DNA of 64,000 bases from positions 1,984,001-2,048,000 of the forward strand of contig NZ_AP024861.1 in the NCBI RefSeq assembly GCF_024346755.1, read 5' to 3'. Below the pieces are notes generated by a model. That model made no database searches, was not told the origin of the DNA, and saw only the letters and a program-made list of their open reading frames with translations. The stretch comes from Vibrio aerogenes (GTDB lineage Bacteria; Pseudomonadota; Gammaproteobacteria; Enterobacterales; Vibrionaceae). Of this stretch, positions 53,254 through 63,966 are shown piece by piece; position 1 is the stretch's first letter, and each line of letters starts with the position of its first letter. Made by a program: the position numbers and the translations under genes.

Positions 53254-54644
53254 CGCAACTTATCTCCAATTAAATATTCCAGCGCACTATCCATACGAAG
53301 ATGTGGTAAAGGCGCTCCGGGCTTCGATGGCTGAGGTTTAAACGGAACAAAGTCAAACTGATGTGATTTCCAGTAATCTGCAGCAGGAAGTCTTGCCGGC
53401 ACTTCTCCCGGATATAAAGTCACCAGCTCTCCATCCAGCGTATGGCCCTGAATGGCCGGGTGATGTTGTTCAGATTCATGAATATATCCGGCTTGTGTCG
53501 CCTGAATTGAAGCCAGGCTCATCCCACGCATCTCCACTTCTTCATACGCCACCTGTTGCCAGACCGGATAAATCATTTGATCAAGCAAATTCATCAGATT
53601 GTTATGCTGGTCAGGTGTTACATGATCAGCTTTGGTGGCACAAAATAAAACTTTATCGATTTTGGGTGAAAACAGGCGGGACAGAATACCATTTCTGCCG
53701 TAGCGGAAACTTTGCAGAATCTGAATTAGCGCCTGCTGCATATCAACAAATGAATCATATCCTCTGTTGAGCGGGGTCAGGCAATCTACCAGCACAACCT
53801 GTCTGTCAAATGTTGCAAAATAATCTTTATAAAAACGCTGAACCACTTTTGATTTATATTCTTCAAAACGAGTATGAAGTAATTCGAAGTTGGTTGGCAC
53901 ATGCCGGGAAGAGGATTTTTTATCTTTCTCAGCCACCGCTCCGGCAAAAGGAAAAAACTGTAATACCGGCGCACCGGCCAGTTCACCAGGTAACACAAAC
54001 CGTCCTGGCTGCACCCAGTGCAATCCATGGTTCTTACAATCATGCAGATACTGTGTGTATGCAGACGACAGCGATGCCAGTAACTGCTCATCTGCTTCCT
54101 GATCCGGATCCAGAGATTGACAGGCTTGAAGCCATGATTTTCCTAAATCCGCTCTTTGACCTTTCATCAGGCTCATTTGTTGTTCAGACCATTGTCTGAA
54201 ATCCATCTCCAGCAAAGGTAAATCCAGCAGCCACTCTCCCGGATAATCAATAATATCGAGGGATAAGGTTGCAGTTTTACCCAGCAATCGTTTACTGCGC
54301 TTCACTGGTTTATATTTAATAGCGAGCCGGGTTTCACTCACATCTTTGGTTGGCTCCGGCCATTGTGTTTGACTGGCATGAAGAAAAGACATCGCTCTGT
54401 CATAATCAAAACGGGAGACCATCATATTGTTCTGGGGAACACGTTTGGTCCCTATAACTCTCCGCTCCTGCGCAGCAACCAGAAATGGTAAATGATCATG
54501 AGTCGACAGATACTGAATCTGGTTCATCAGCGAAGTAATGAAAGCCGTTTTTCCTGCCCGCGATAATCCAGTTACCGCAATCTTGAGATTGCTGTCAAAA
54601 CCACGATGAATCAGCTCTGATACTTCCTGTCTGAATAACTTCAT
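53250..54644 (-). CDS. ycjX: YcjX family P-loop GTPase-like protein
   Basis: 464 residues, soluble, with a P-loop GLSRAGKTAF (26-35). Conserved segments LDIIDYPGEWLLDLPL and FPFAGA follow. YcjX-type proteins are dynamin-like or stress-induced NTPases of unknown detail, and they occur with YcjF in envelope-stress regulons. It is the first gene of the ycjX-ycjF-tyrR cluster. I see no sigma54-type promoter in its upstream region. Confidence 0.93.
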   Translation of the reverse strand: MKLFRQEVSELIHRGFDSNLKIAVTGLSRAGKTAFITSLMNQIQYLSTHDHLPFLVAAQERRVIGTKRVPQNNMMVSRFDYDRAMSFLHASQTQWPEPTKDVSETRLAIKYKPVKRSKRLLGKTATLSLDIIDYPGEWLLDLPLLEMDFRQWSEQQMSLMKGQRADLGKSWLQACQSLDPDQEADEQLLASLSSAYTQYLHDCKNHGLHWVQPGRFVLPGELAGAPVLQFFPFAGAVAEKDKKSSSRHVPTNFELLHTRFEEYKSKVVQRFYKDYFATFDRQVVLVDCLTPLNRGYDSFVDMQQALIQILQSFRYGRNGILSRLFSPKIDKVLFCATKADHVTPDQHNNLMNLLDQMIYPVWQQVAYEEVEMRGMSLASIQATQAGYIHESEQHHPAIQGHTLDGELVTLYPGEVPARLPAADYWKSHQFDFVPFKPQPSKPGAPLPHLRMDSALEYLIGDKLR

Positions 54645-54754
54645 TCACCATCCCCCTGAAACGTATTGAATTTTGCTCATTAACAGTTTTTCGTTGTATG
54701 TCAGACAATCAATAAACAACCATAATACCAATCTATACCCAGACCTCTCAAATA

Positions 54755-54787
54755 TAAAAAAGCCCCCGACCTGAGTCAGAGGCTTCC
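54755..54787 (-). terminator. Terminator of the fumarase gene
   Basis: On the minus strand AAGCCTC..GAC and GTC..GGGGGCTT pair (54760-54785), followed by TTTTTAT. It lies 31 bases beyond the fumarase stop. Confidence 0.85.
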
Positions 54788-54817
54788 GGCTAAATTGATC
54801 AGAAAAACAAGTGAATA

Positions 54818-56332
54818 CTATTTCTCTGCTTCAGCAATTTTAACCCGCCATATATCAGGACCAATCTGATGAGCATTTGCACCACCAGAATCGACCGCAA
54901 CGGTCACCGGCATGTCTTCGACTTCAAATTCATAAATCGCTTCCATCCCCAGTTCTTCGAAAGCAACAACTTTAGCTTTCTTAATGGCTTTGGCTACCAG
55001 ATAAGCGGCACCACCGACAGCCATCAGGTAAACAGCCTTATGTTTTTTGATCGACGCAACAGTGTCAGCGCCCCGTTCAGCTTTACCAATCATGCCCATA
55101 ATTCCGACTTCGTCGAGCATCATATCGGTAAACTTATCCATCCGGGTTGATGTCGTTGGTCCTGCCGGGCCGACAACCTCATCACGCACAGCATCCACAG
55201 GGCCAACGTAATAAATAAATTTATCTTTCAGATCAACACCGTCAGGCAGACCTTCGCCGCTTTCCAGCATCGACTGAATTCTTTTATGAGCCGCATCACG
55301 CCCGGTCAGAATTTTTCCGGACAGTAATAAGGTTTCACCGGTCTTCCAGCTTTGGACATCTTCTTTCGTCACGGTATCCAAATTGACCCGACGGGTATTC
55401 TCACCGGCTTCCCAGGCAATGTCTGGCCAGTCTTCAAGTTTAGGTGGTGTGAATTCAGCAGGCCCGGTTCCATCCAGAGTAAAATGGATATGACGGGTCG
55501 CTGCACAGTTCGGGATTAAACAAACAGGCTTCGATGCTGCGTGTGTCGGGGCCGACTTGATTTTCACATCCACGACCGTGGTCAAACCACCCAGTCCCTG
55601 AGCACCGATGCCCAGCTTATTCACCCGGTTAAAAATATCCAGCCGGAGCTCTTCTTCCGCATTTTGCGGACCACGATCAATCAACGCCTGAATGTCGATG
55701 TGTTCCATGAGTGATTCTTTCGCCAGTACTGCCGCCTTTTCGGCAGTTCCCCCGATACCGATACCTAACATACCAGGTGGACACCAGCCTGCGCCAAGCA
55801 ATGGTATGGTCTTCTCGACCCATTCAGCAATATCATCAGATGGGTTGAGCATTGCCATCTTGGTTTTATTTTCTGAACCACCGCCTTTTGCAGCAATCTG
55901 AATTTCGACTTTATCTCCGGGAATCATATTGATGTGGACAACCGCTGGCGTATTATCTTTGGTATTCACCCGCTTGCCTGCCGGATCAACTAATACGGAA
56001 GCCCGTAAAGGATTGTCCGGATTGGTATAAGCACGGCGAACGCCTTCATCTATCATTTCCTGAACTGTTTGATCAGTCTCCCAGCGGACATCCATACCAA
56101 TATTGACGAAACAGGTCACAATGCCTGTATCCTGACAAATCGGCCGGTGACCTTCCGCGGACATACGTGAGTTAATCAAAATCTGCGCCATTGCATCTTT
56201 GGCAGCCTGACTCTCCTCACGGTGGTATGCTTTTTCCAGAGCCTGAACAAAATCAAGGGGATGATAGTAAGAAATATACTGAAGCGCATCAGCAACACTG
56301 CTGATTAAATCTTCTTTGCGAATTAACGTCAT
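54818..56332 (-). CDS. Class I fumarate hydratase
   Basis: 504 residues from ATG at 56332, with GAGG 6 bases upstream (the longer frame adds four residues). The two-part iron-sulfur class I fumarase layout is visible: alpha region with CQDTGIVTCF and KGGGSENKTKM, WCPPGMLGIGIGG, then a beta region with GRDAAHKR and GPTTSTRMDKF. It interconverts fumarate and malate with a labile [4Fe-4S] cluster in the TCA cycle. Size matches the FumA/FumB type. Confidence 0.95.
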   Translation of the reverse strand: MTLIRKEDLISSVADALQYISYYHPLDFVQALEKAYHREESQAAKDAMAQILINSRMSAEGHRPICQDTGIVTCFVNIGMDVRWETDQTVQEMIDEGVRRAYTNPDNPLRASVLVDPAGKRVNTKDNTPAVVHINMIPGDKVEIQIAAKGGGSENKTKMAMLNPSDDIAEWVEKTIPLLGAGWCPPGMLGIGIGGTAEKAAVLAKESLMEHIDIQALIDRGPQNAEEELRLDIFNRVNKLGIGAQGLGGLTTVVDVKIKSAPTHAASKPVCLIPNCAATRHIHFTLDGTGPAEFTPPKLEDWPDIAWEAGENTRRVNLDTVTKEDVQSWKTGETLLLSGKILTGRDAAHKRIQSMLESGEGLPDGVDLKDKFIYYVGPVDAVRDEVVGPAGPTTSTRMDKFTDMMLDEVGIMGMIGKAERGADTVASIKKHKAVYLMAVGGAAYLVAKAIKKAKVVAFEELGMEAIYEFEVEDMPVTVAVDSGGANAHQIGPDIWRVKIAEAEK

Positions 56333-56499
56333 TGCTTGCCTCATTTATGTTATGCTTCATGGGCTGTACCTCCCCCTTACTAACCTGTTGAAAACAGATT
56401 AAGAAATACAGCTGTCAGCTTAATAATCCTTTTATAATATACGCTTGCTTTAGTGAACACGCTACGCAGTGATTGAACTTTTTGTCACAAATTGAAGAA

Positions 56500-57873
56500 A
56501 TGAATTACACACATAATAAAGAAATTGAATACAGGTCAAGCCATTACTCACGGGACCTTGCTTCAAAGTATTTCTCCCGGATTGAAAACCTTCCGTGGTC
56601 TATGCTTTTAAAGTCTTCATCTGATACTCACGATGACAGCCGGTTTGACATTCTGGTTGCCAATCCGGTAGCCACGCTGGTCACCCGGGATCAAGCCACC
56701 ACGATCTGTGAGAATGGCAACTGTTATCAATCCGGTCAGGATCCCTTCTCGCTGCTCAACGAAATAAAGCTGAAATTCGCCCCTGATATGCCTTCAGAAT
56801 TGCCTCACCTGCCCTTCAACGGCGGGGCTTTAGGTTATTTTTCGTATGATTTGGGGCGCAGAACAGAAAAACTTCCGGAATTGGCAGCACATGATATTCC
56901 CTTGCCGGAGATGGCGGTCGGCATTTATCTTTGGGCATTCATCGTGGATCATAAGAAACAGCAGGCTTGGTGGGTCGGTCAAAACACACAGGCAGCGGAA
57001 GCATGGATTCAGGCACAAAAGCCGGTATCTGCCATACCTTTCCATCTGAAATCAGACTGGCAATCAAATATGACTCAAACATCATATCGTAAGAAATTTG
57101 AGGCGATTCAGGATTACCTGCTGGCAGGTGATTGCTATCAGATCAATCTCACCCAACGTTTTCAGGCTGATTATCAGGGGAGTGAGTGGCAGGCATTTGC
57201 TCAGCTGGACCGGGAAAATGAAGCGCCTTTTTCTGCTTTCCTCAGGATTGAAGATGGCGCTATTTTGAGTTTATCACCAGAACGCTTTCTGCAATTACGC
57301 GGTCAGCAGATAGAAACAAAACCAATTAAAGGTACGATTCCACGTGCTGCAGAGCGCCCGGCAGACCTTGTTCAGGCAAACACACTCCGCCAGTCAGAAA
57401 AAGATCAGGCCGAGAATCTGATGATTGTTGATCTGCTGCGCAATGATATCGGACGTGTCGCCGCACCAGGATCCGTTTCAGTCCCCAAACTATTTGATAT
57501 CGAAAGCTTTCCTTACGTCCATCATTTGGTCAGTACAATTCATGCTAAACTAGATCAAAGTTACACCGCATCTGATCTGCTACGTGCTTGTTTTCCCGGT
57601 GGTTCTATCACCGGAGCACCAAAGATCAGAGCCATGGAAATTATCGAAGAGCTGGAGCCCCACCGCAGAAGTACCTATTGTGGCAGTATTGGTTATATCA
57701 GCCGCGACGGACAAATGGATACAAATATTGCTATCCGGACTTTAATTGCAACCGGGCATCAGCTGTATGTCTGGGCTGGCGGCGGAATTGTCGCAGATAG
57801 CCAGTGGGATAATGAATATCAGGAAACGCTCGATAAACTCAGCCGGATTTTACCCGTGCTCAGGAAACAGTGA
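56500..57873 (+). CDS. pabB: Aminodeoxychorismate synthase component I
   Basis: 457 residues from ATG at 56500; the longer frame from TTG at 56473 is less likely. The chorismate-utilising signature PIKGTIPR, FPGGSITGAPKIRAMEII and YCGSIGYI are diagnostic, and LPWSMLLKSS near residue 30 fits PabB. It makes 4-amino-4-deoxychorismate with PabA for folate synthesis. It overlaps nudL by 4 bases. Confidence 0.94.
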   Translation: MNYTHNKEIEYRSSHYSRDLASKYFSRIENLPWSMLLKSSSDTHDDSRFDILVANPVATLVTRDQATTICENGNCYQSGQDPFSLLNEIKLKFAPDMPSELPHLPFNGGALGYFSYDLGRRTEKLPELAAHDIPLPEMAVGIYLWAFIVDHKKQQAWWVGQNTQAAEAWIQAQKPVSAIPFHLKSDWQSNMTQTSYRKKFEAIQDYLLAGDCYQINLTQRFQADYQGSEWQAFAQLDRENEAPFSAFLRIEDGAILSLSPERFLQLRGQQIETKPIKGTIPRAAERPADLVQANTLRQSEKDQAENLMIVDLLRNDIGRVAAPGSVSVPKLFDIESFPYVHHLVSTIHAKLDQSYTASDLLRACFPGGSITGAPKIRAMEIIEELEPHRRSTYCGSIGYISRDGQMDTNIAIRTLIATGHQLYVWAGGGIVADSQWDNEYQETLDKLSRILPVLRKQ

Positions 57874-58592
57874 AGAGAATCAAAGACTGTATGAACCTCG
57901 ACCGTACACGCATTTTGCAATATTTTCAGCTGCATCGTCCGAATCAACGCGTTGATCACGAAAAATCTCCTTTTCATTTTCAGGATTTCCGTAAAGCAGC
58001 TGTTTTAGTCGGATTTGTTGAACGCCAGTCAGGTCTTCAGGTGATTTTCACCCGCCGACCGATGCATTTGAAGCATCATCCGGGACAAATTTGTTTTCCC
58101 GGCGGAAAATATGAGTCTCAGGATCGCTCTCTTTATCAAACGGCTATCCGGGAAGCCAGAGAAGAAGTCGGTATTCAGCAGCATCATATCGAAGTCATCG
58201 GACATTTACCTGAACTGCGTACGGTCAGCCGTTTTGCTGTTACACCGGTCATCGCCTTCATTTCGCCACGTTATACGCCGGTCCGCCAACAAGAAGAAGT
58301 TGAAGAAGTATTCGAAATTCCGGCAAGTTACGTACTGAATCCCCGCCATCTGCATTGTTCAGATTTTATTTTCGCAGAGAAGCACCACCGGGTCGTCGCT
58401 TTAAATTACCGGCAGTATTTTATCTGGGGAGCGACGGCTAAAATGATTGAACAGCTTCAACAGCATCTGTTACCGGAACATCACCAGCATACCACTCCAT
58501 CTCACAAAAGCCCTTATCAATTACAGGTTGATAAAATCACCAATAAGCACTTTAATCAAAGTATGAATTCCCCCATGATTCCGGGAAAATAG
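57870..58592 (+). CDS. nudL: NUDIX coenzyme A pyrophosphatase, NudL-like
   Basis: 240 residues from GTG at 57870, overlapping the pabB stop and with AGGA just before; an ATG at 57891 is possible. The CoA pyrophosphatase motif lies in MHLKHHPGQICFPGGKY and the Nudix box in AIREAREEVGI. It cleaves CoA into 4'-phosphopantetheine and ADP. The pabB-nudL pairing is common in Gammaproteobacteria. The last 40 residues are low-complexity His/Ser-rich and not conserved. Confidence 0.9.
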   Translation: MKRIKDCMNLDRTRILQYFQLHRPNQRVDHEKSPFHFQDFRKAAVLVGFVERQSGLQVIFTRRPMHLKHHPGQICFPGGKYESQDRSLYQTAIREAREEVGIQQHHIEVIGHLPELRTVSRFAVTPVIAFISPRYTPVRQQEEVEEVFEIPASYVLNPRHLHCSDFIFAEKHHRVVALNYRQYFIWGATAKMIEQLQQHLLPEHHQHTTPSHKSPYQLQVDKITNKHFNQSMNSPMIPGK

Positions 58593-58741
58593 TCCAATTT
58601 TTTCATCTGGTTACAAATAGTCGTTGTTGCAGTGCCTGTCTCTTGCAGTAATTGTATATACAAGCATTGAATTTACGGGCAGACTCGTGTAGTCTCCCAC
58701 GCTATTTTATATAACCCGTCTCAAAGGTTTGTAACCAAGTT

Positions 58742-58775
58742 GTTACTTGGTTGAAAGGGTTACTTGGTTGAAAGG
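58742..58775 (+). repeat. Perfect 17-bp tandem duplication before sdaA
   Basis: GTTACTTGGTTGAAAGG occurs twice head to tail (58742-58758, 58759-58775), directly before the sdaA start. Each copy carries AAAGG, so the ribosome binding site region is duplicated. Confidence 0.9.
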
Positions 58776-58784
58776 TGTACAGGC

Positions 58785-60149
58785 ATGATCAGCGTTTTTG
58801 ATATTTTTAAGATAGGCATCGGTCCTTCCAGCTCGCATACGATGGGGCCCATGAAGGCTAGTCATCTGTTTATTGAAACTCTGCACCAAAAGTCGCTTTT
58901 AAAGCAAGTGACTCAAATTACGGTTGATGTGTATGGGTCGCTGTCTTTGACAGGTAAAGGACATCAGACCGACGTAGCAATTATTCTGGGCTTAAGTGGC
59001 TATACACCTGAAAATGTTGATATTGATCAGATCCCTGACATTATCAGGGAAGCAGAGCAGAATGAATTCCTGCAAATATCAACGCATCAGAATCATCGTA
59101 TTACGTTTCCCCGTGATTCAGGTATGACCTTTCATACTTCCTACTTACCTGCGCATGAAAATGCCATGACGATTCATGCATGGCATGGAAAAGAAGAGCT
59201 ACTCTCGGAAACCTACTATTCAGTTGGTGGTGGTTTTGTTGTCGATGAGAAACATCTGGGACAACCCACAGAATCTGCACACAATGTACCGTTTCCCTAT
59301 ACCAGCGCTTCGGAATTGGTGGATTTTTGCCGGGATGCCGGTTTATCGATAAGCACACTGGTGATGGAAAATGAGTCAGCCTGCCGTCCCCGTCAGGAAG
59401 TGACTGATTATCTGCTGAAGATTTGGCAGACGATGAAGGACTGCATGGAGCGCGGGATGAAAACGGAAGGTATTCTCCCCGGCCCACTCAGAGTACCGCG
59501 TCGTTCTGCAGCATTGCATCAACAGCTCCTGACTTCAGAAAAACACTCGAATGATCCAATGGCTGTGATTGACTGGGTCAACATGTATGCTTTTGCCATT
59601 AATGAGGAAAATGCGGCTGGCGGAAGAGTCGTCACAGCACCAACCAATGGTGCATGTGGGCTGATTCCGGCTGTATTTGCCTACTACAATAAATTTATTC
59701 AGCCCGTGACAGAACAGGATTGCATTCGCTACCTGTCAACATGCTGTGCCATTGGCGGACTTTATAAAAGGAATGCATCGATTTCAGGTGCAGAAGTCGG
59801 ATGTCAGGGAGAAATTGGTGTTGCCTGCTCTATGGCTGCTGCCGGCCTTGCAGAGCTCTTCGGAGCCAGTCCGGAACAAGTCTGTATGGCGGCAGAAATA
59901 GCGATGGAACATAATCTGGGATTAACTTGCGATCCAGTCGCCGGACAAGTTCAGGTGCCATGTATCGAACGAAACGGGATAGCCGCGGTTAAAGCTATCA
60001 ATGCGACCCGGATGGCATTGCGCCGGGCATCAGAGCCAAGAGTTTCGCTGGATAAAGTCATAGAAACGATGCTGGAAACAGGAAAAGATATGAATGCAAA
60101 ATATCGTGAAACATCTCAGGGAGGACTGGCAGTCAAAGTCATCTGTTAG
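58785..60149 (+). CDS. sdaA: L-serine dehydratase (iron-sulfur)
   Basis: 454 residues from ATG at 58785 ([22 protein letters not shown]), with AAAGG 9 bases upstream. The GPSSSHT motif begins the beta domain, and [21 protein letters not shown] and [11 protein letters not shown] carry the conserved Cys and substrate loops. It deaminates serine to pyruvate using a [4Fe-4S] cluster. A 17-bp duplication immediately before the gene may alter its translation. It ends at the hairpin at 60181. Confidence 0.96.
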   Translation: MISVFDIFKIGIGPSSSHTMGPMKASHLFIETLHQKSLLKQVTQITVDVYGSLSLTGKGHQTDVAIILGLSGYTPENVDIDQIPDIIREAEQNEFLQISTHQNHRITFPRDSGMTFHTSYLPAHENAMTIHAWHGKEELLSETYYSVGGGFVVDEKHLGQPTESAHNVPFPYTSASELVDFCRDAGLSISTLVMENESACRPRQEVTDYLLKIWQTMKDCMERGMKTEGILPGPLRVPRRSAALHQQLLTSEKHSNDPMAVIDWVNMYAFAINEENAAGGRVVTAPTNGACGLIPAVFAYYNKFIQPVTEQDCIRYLSTCCAIGGLYKRNASISGAEVGCQGEIGVACSMAAAGLAELFGASPEQVCMAAEIAMEHNLGLTCDPVAGQVQVPCIERNGIAAVKAINATRMALRRASEPRVSLDKVIETMLETGKDMNAKYRETSQGGLAVKVIC

Positions 60150-60180
60150 TTAACCTAGCTAATCTATCTAACCGGGCACC

Positions 60181-60213
60181 AGCGTGAAACCCGAAACGGC
60201 TTTCACGCTTTAT
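60181..60213 (+). terminator. Terminator between sdaA and queD
   Basis: AGCGTGAAA and TTTCACGCT (60181-60209) pair with a loop; TTTAT follows. Weak T run, likely for both convergent genes. Confidence 0.6.
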
Positions 60214-60230
60214 CTCCTGAGTCACTTCTT

Positions 60231-60593
60231 TTATTCTGCTTCACCCTGATAAATACATCCTGCTGTACAGGTTTCTTTGATTTCCACCTGACTCAGAAGT
60301 GGTAATGATGGCTTCAGCTTTTGCCATATCCAGCGGGCAATGACTTCACTGGTTGGATTCTCCAAACCTTCAATTTCATTCAGATAGTGGTGATCAAGCT
60401 GTTCATAAACCGGTTTAAAAGCTTGTTTAATTTCAGAGAAATCAATCACCCATCCCGCTTGTGGGTCCACATCACCTTCCACATAAATTCTGACGAGAAA
60501 AGAGTGTCCATGGAGCCGACCACATTTATGTCCGTCAGGGACATGGGGTAACCGGTGAGCCGCTTCAAATGTAAACTCTTTGTACAAAATCAT
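60231..60593 (-). CDS. queD: 6-carboxytetrahydropterin synthase QueD
   Basis: 120 residues. Zinc ligands His13, His28 and His30 and catalytic Cys24 are in FEAAHRLPH and CGRLHGHSF. The family QueD/PTPS-I makes 6-carboxy-5,6,7,8-tetrahydropterin for queuosine. Its product feeds QueE and QueC encoded 15 kb away. Length is normal. Confidence 0.95.
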   Translation of the reverse strand: MILYKEFTFEAAHRLPHVPDGHKCGRLHGHSFLVRIYVEGDVDPQAGWVIDFSEIKQAFKPVYEQLDHHYLNEIEGLENPTSEVIARWIWQKLKPSLPLLSQVEIKETCTAGCIYQGEAE

Positions 60594-61000
60594 TTTTTTA
60601 AACCTATATCAACAGCAATTTCTAAACAGAGGCAGCATTGTACGCGAAATTACGCAATTGTCATTGTCTGCGTCTACGAATTAATGATGAACCGGTCGAT
60701 TCCTCCGCATAATTAAGAACCAGTGGTATGATACCCGGATTTACAACGCCACTTTCCTGCGATCATGCGCCCGGTATACACAAACTTCATGGTCATAAAC
60801 ACAGGTGTAATATCAATAAATTGAACAAAAATATTAAAATTATTCAATGAGAGCAGAGAAAAGGTTGAAGCCAAAGATTTCAACGGTAAACTGTCCCAAT
60901 ACACAAATTGTATATGGTAAACCCGTTCGCTGAACTATCCGGAGCATCCGGTCTGATAGCCTGCGGATAATTAATATTATTAATGGAGAATAATTCAAAC
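60594..61000. other. Intergenic region between queD and asnS
   Basis: About 400 bases hold the divergent promoters. No gene of note is seen; TGGTATGAT near 60723 is the most promoter-like element. One open frame on the minus strand (60713-60904) has no RBS. Confidence 0.4.
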
Positions 61001-62401
61001 ATGACTTACGCGCCTGTTGTTGACGTTTTACGCGGTAAGCTTGCTGTTGACAGTGAAGTCACTGTCCGCGGCTGGATCCGCTCACGTCGTGATTCCAAAG
61101 CCGGAATCTCGTTCCTTGCCATCTATGACGGCTCTTGTTTCGACCCGATTCAGGCCGTGGTCCCGAATAATCTGAATAATTACAATGACGATGTACTGAA
61201 ACTGACGACAGGTTGTTCTGTTGAAGTAACAGGGAAAATTGTTGAATCTCCGGCCAAAGGGCAAGACTTCGAACTGTCAGCAACTGAAATTAATGTGCTG
61301 GGCTGGGTTGAAGATGCAGAGACTTACCCTATGGCAAAAACGCGGCATTCTATTGAATACCTGCGTGAAGTGGCCCATTTACGTCCCCGGACAAATGTTA
61401 TCGGTGCTGTTGCCCGTGTAAGAAACTGCCTTTCTCAAGCTATTCATCGTTTTTACCATGAACGTGGATATATTTGGATGTCTGCTCCACTAATCACAGC
61501 ATCTGACTGTGAAGGTGCGGGTGAAATGTTCCGGGTTTCCACCTTAGATCTTGCCAATTTACCGCGAACTGATAGTGGTGATATCGACTTTAATGAAGAT
61601 TTCTTTGGTAAAGAGACATTTTTAACAGTATCAGGCCAGTTAAATGCTGAAGCGTATGCCTGTGCTATGACAAAAGTTTACACTTTTGGCCCAACATTCC
61701 GGGCTGAAAACTCAAATACCAGCCGCCATTTAGCTGAATTCTGGATGGTTGAACCGGAAGTCGCGTTTGCTGACCTTGATGATGTCGCTTTTCTTGCGGA
61801 AGACATGCTGAAGTATGTCTTTAAAGCTGTTTTAGAAGAAAGACGTGACGATTTGGAGTTTTTTGCACAACGTATCAACAAAGAAGCAATCTCCCGTCTT
61901 GAAAAATTCGTTGAATCTGATTTTGCTCAGGTCGACTATACAGATGCAATTCAGATTCTGCTTGATTCCGGACGTGAGTTTGAATTCCCGGTCGAATGGG
62001 GAATTGATATGTCTTCTGAACATGAGCGTTATCTGGCAGAAGAACACTTTAATGCGCCGGTTGTTGTGAAAAACTATCCGAAAGATATTAAAGCATTCTA
62101 CATGCGCATGAATGATGATGGCAAAACAGTTGCCGCCATGGATGTTCTTGCCCCCGGTATTGGTGAGATCATTGGTGGTTCGCAGCGTGAGGAGCGTCTG
62201 GATATTCTTGATCAGCGTATGGTTGAAATGGGAATCGACCCGGAACATATGAACTGGTACCGGGATTTACGCCGCTACGGCACCGTCCCTCACTCAGGTT
62301 TCGGACTCGGTTTTGAGCGCTTAGTCTCTTATGTCACAGGTATGGCCAACATCAGAGATGTGATTCCATTCCCCCGTGCGCCCCGTTCAGCAAATTTCTG
62401 A
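61001..62401 (+). CDS. asnS: Asparaginyl-tRNA synthetase
   Basis: 466 residues from ATG at 61001 ([12 protein letters not shown]), the E. coli-like start; an upstream ATG at 60983 adds six residues and overlaps the likely RBS. An anticodon-binding OB domain (about 1-110) is followed by the class II core with motif 2 [21 protein letters not shown] and motif 3 [10 protein letters not shown]. It charges tRNA-Asn. Length matches the family. Confidence 0.97.
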   Translation: MTYAPVVDVLRGKLAVDSEVTVRGWIRSRRDSKAGISFLAIYDGSCFDPIQAVVPNNLNNYNDDVLKLTTGCSVEVTGKIVESPAKGQDFELSATEINVLGWVEDAETYPMAKTRHSIEYLREVAHLRPRTNVIGAVARVRNCLSQAIHRFYHERGYIWMSAPLITASDCEGAGEMFRVSTLDLANLPRTDSGDIDFNEDFFGKETFLTVSGQLNAEAYACAMTKVYTFGPTFRAENSNTSRHLAEFWMVEPEVAFADLDDVAFLAEDMLKYVFKAVLEERRDDLEFFAQRINKEAISRLEKFVESDFAQVDYTDAIQILLDSGREFEFPVEWGIDMSSEHERYLAEEHFNAPVVVKNYPKDIKAFYMRMNDDGKTVAAMDVLAPGIGEIIGGSQREERLDILDQRMVEMGIDPEHMNWYRDLRRYGTVPHSGFGLGFERLVSYVTGMANIRDVIPFPRAPRSANF

Positions 62402-62424
62402 ACATTGTCAACAAATAACTCGAC

Positions 62425-62455
62425 AAGACCGCCTGAATACAGGCGGTCTTTTTTA
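62425..62455 (+). terminator. Terminator of asnS
   Basis: AAGACCGCCTG and CAGGCGGTCTT (62425-62450) form a perfect 11-bp stem followed by TTTTA. Confidence 0.95.
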
Positions 62456-62710
62456 TATTCTCCGCCTCATTATCTCATCTGACCACTATTTAAATCATTT
62501 TCTCTTTTATGATGAAATACAGGAAAGATTCTTTAAAGAATTGTGCTGAAAATCGCTCTTTTGTCAGAGATATAAGTAAAACAATAAAAAATTTATATTT
62601 TTCTAAAAATCACGGTTGTATCAGCATGGTCATAGATGTATAAATAAAATCTGAAACAGCGTGGGCCTTCATAAGCCCTTTTCAGATAAAAATAGACATG
62701 GATGAGAGTT

Positions 62711-63901
62711 ATGTTCGAAAAAGTTGCTGCAGCCCCGGCAGACCCCATTTTAGGCCTGACGGAAGAATTTAAAAAAGATTCCCGTAAAGAAAAGATCAAT
62801 CTTGGTGTTGGCATTTATAAAGATGAAAATGGTTCAACCCCTGTTCTTAAGACGGTCAAAAAAGCTGAAGCAAAACTCCTTGAAACCGAAAGCACAAAAT
62901 CCTATCTGACGATTGATGGCACAGCAGAATATGCGCTTGCTGTTCAGCAATTATTGTTCGGTGCGGACTCTGAGATTATTTCAACACAAAGAGCAAAAAC
63001 AGCTCAGGCTCCCGGCGGTACCGGCGCACTTCGTCTTGCTGGTGAATTTATTAAACGCCACCTCGGAAATGTCAAAATATGGATTAGTAACCCAACCTGG
63101 GCGAACCACCAAAGCGTATTTAAAGCAGCTGGCCTCGAGATAGCTCAGTACGCCTATTACAATGCAGAATCTAAAGAGAAAGATTTTGCTGCAATGATCG
63201 CTGATCTTGAAAATGCGACACCAGGAGATATCGTTCTTCTGCATGGCTGTTGCCACAATCCAACCGGTATCGATCCAACGACTGAAGAGTGGGAAACTCT
63301 GGCAAAAATGGTCGCTGAAAAGCAACTGTTACCATTGTTTGATTTCGCTTATCAGGGTTTTGCTAAAGGTGTTGAAGAAGATGCAGAAGGTTTACGTATT
63401 TTCTCCCGTTATAACCGTGAACTGCTGATTGCCAGCTCATTTTCTAAAAACTTTGGCTTGTACAGTGAACGGGTTGGTGCGTTTACCTTAGTTGCTGAAT
63501 CAGAAGAGATTGCTGTTCAAGCATTTTCGCAGGTGAAAGCGATTATCCGCTCAGTCTATTCAAACCCGCCTGCGCACGGCTCTGCTGTGGTGACAACCAT
63601 TTTGAATTCACCCGAACTCTATCAGGAGTGGCTCAATGAGGTTGCTGAAATGCGGGACCGAATTCAGGAAATGAGAACCCTCTTCGTCGACACGCTCAAA
63701 GAATACGGCGTTCAGCAGGATTTCAGTTTCATTTCACGCCAAAATGGTATGTTCTCTTTCTCTGGTTTAAATAAAGACCAGGTTGAGCAGTTAAAAACTG
63801 ATTTTGGTATTTATATTGTCGGCTCCGGACGAATCAGCGTTGCTGGCATGACAAAAGCAAATATGCAACCATTGTGTAAGGCGATTGCTGCGGTTCTTTA
63901 A
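62711..63901 (+). CDS. aspC: Aspartate (aromatic) aminotransferase, AspC/TyrB type
   Basis: 396 residues from ATG at 62711, GAGAG just upstream; an earlier in-frame ATG at 62702 is possible. [16 protein letters not shown] is the family start, [11 protein letters not shown] binds substrate, and the PLP lysine lies in [16 protein letters not shown]. It transfers amino groups between aspartate (or aromatic amino acids) and 2-oxoglutarate. A strong terminator follows. Confidence 0.95.
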   Translation: MFEKVAAAPADPILGLTEEFKKDSRKEKINLGVGIYKDENGSTPVLKTVKKAEAKLLETESTKSYLTIDGTAEYALAVQQLLFGADSEIISTQRAKTAQAPGGTGALRLAGEFIKRHLGNVKIWISNPTWANHQSVFKAAGLEIAQYAYYNAESKEKDFAAMIADLENATPGDIVLLHGCCHNPTGIDPTTEEWETLAKMVAEKQLLPLFDFAYQGFAKGVEEDAEGLRIFSRYNRELLIASSFSKNFGLYSERVGAFTLVAESEEIAVQAFSQVKAIIRSVYSNPPAHGSAVVTTILNSPELYQEWLNEVAEMRDRIQEMRTLFVDTLKEYGVQQDFSFISRQNGMFSFSGLNKDQVEQLKTDFGIYIVGSGRISVAGMTKANMQPLCKAIAAVL

Positions 63902-63923
63902 GCTTATCTCCCGGATTTTGGTA

Positions 63924-63966
63924 CAAAAAAGCCGTGCTCTGGTATGATATCTGGCACGGCTTTTTA
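63924..63966 (+). terminator. Terminator of aspC
   Basis: AAAAAAGCCGTGC and GCACGGCTTTTT (63925-63965) form a stem with a T run. It could also work on the minus strand. Confidence 0.9.

Noticed and set aside
53810..54199. Plus-strand frame inside ycjX
   Set aside because: Antisense shadow of a conserved gene, without RBS.
60713..60904. 63-residue minus-strand frame upstream of asnS
   Set aside because: No RBS and no conserved feature; probably chance in an intergenic region.
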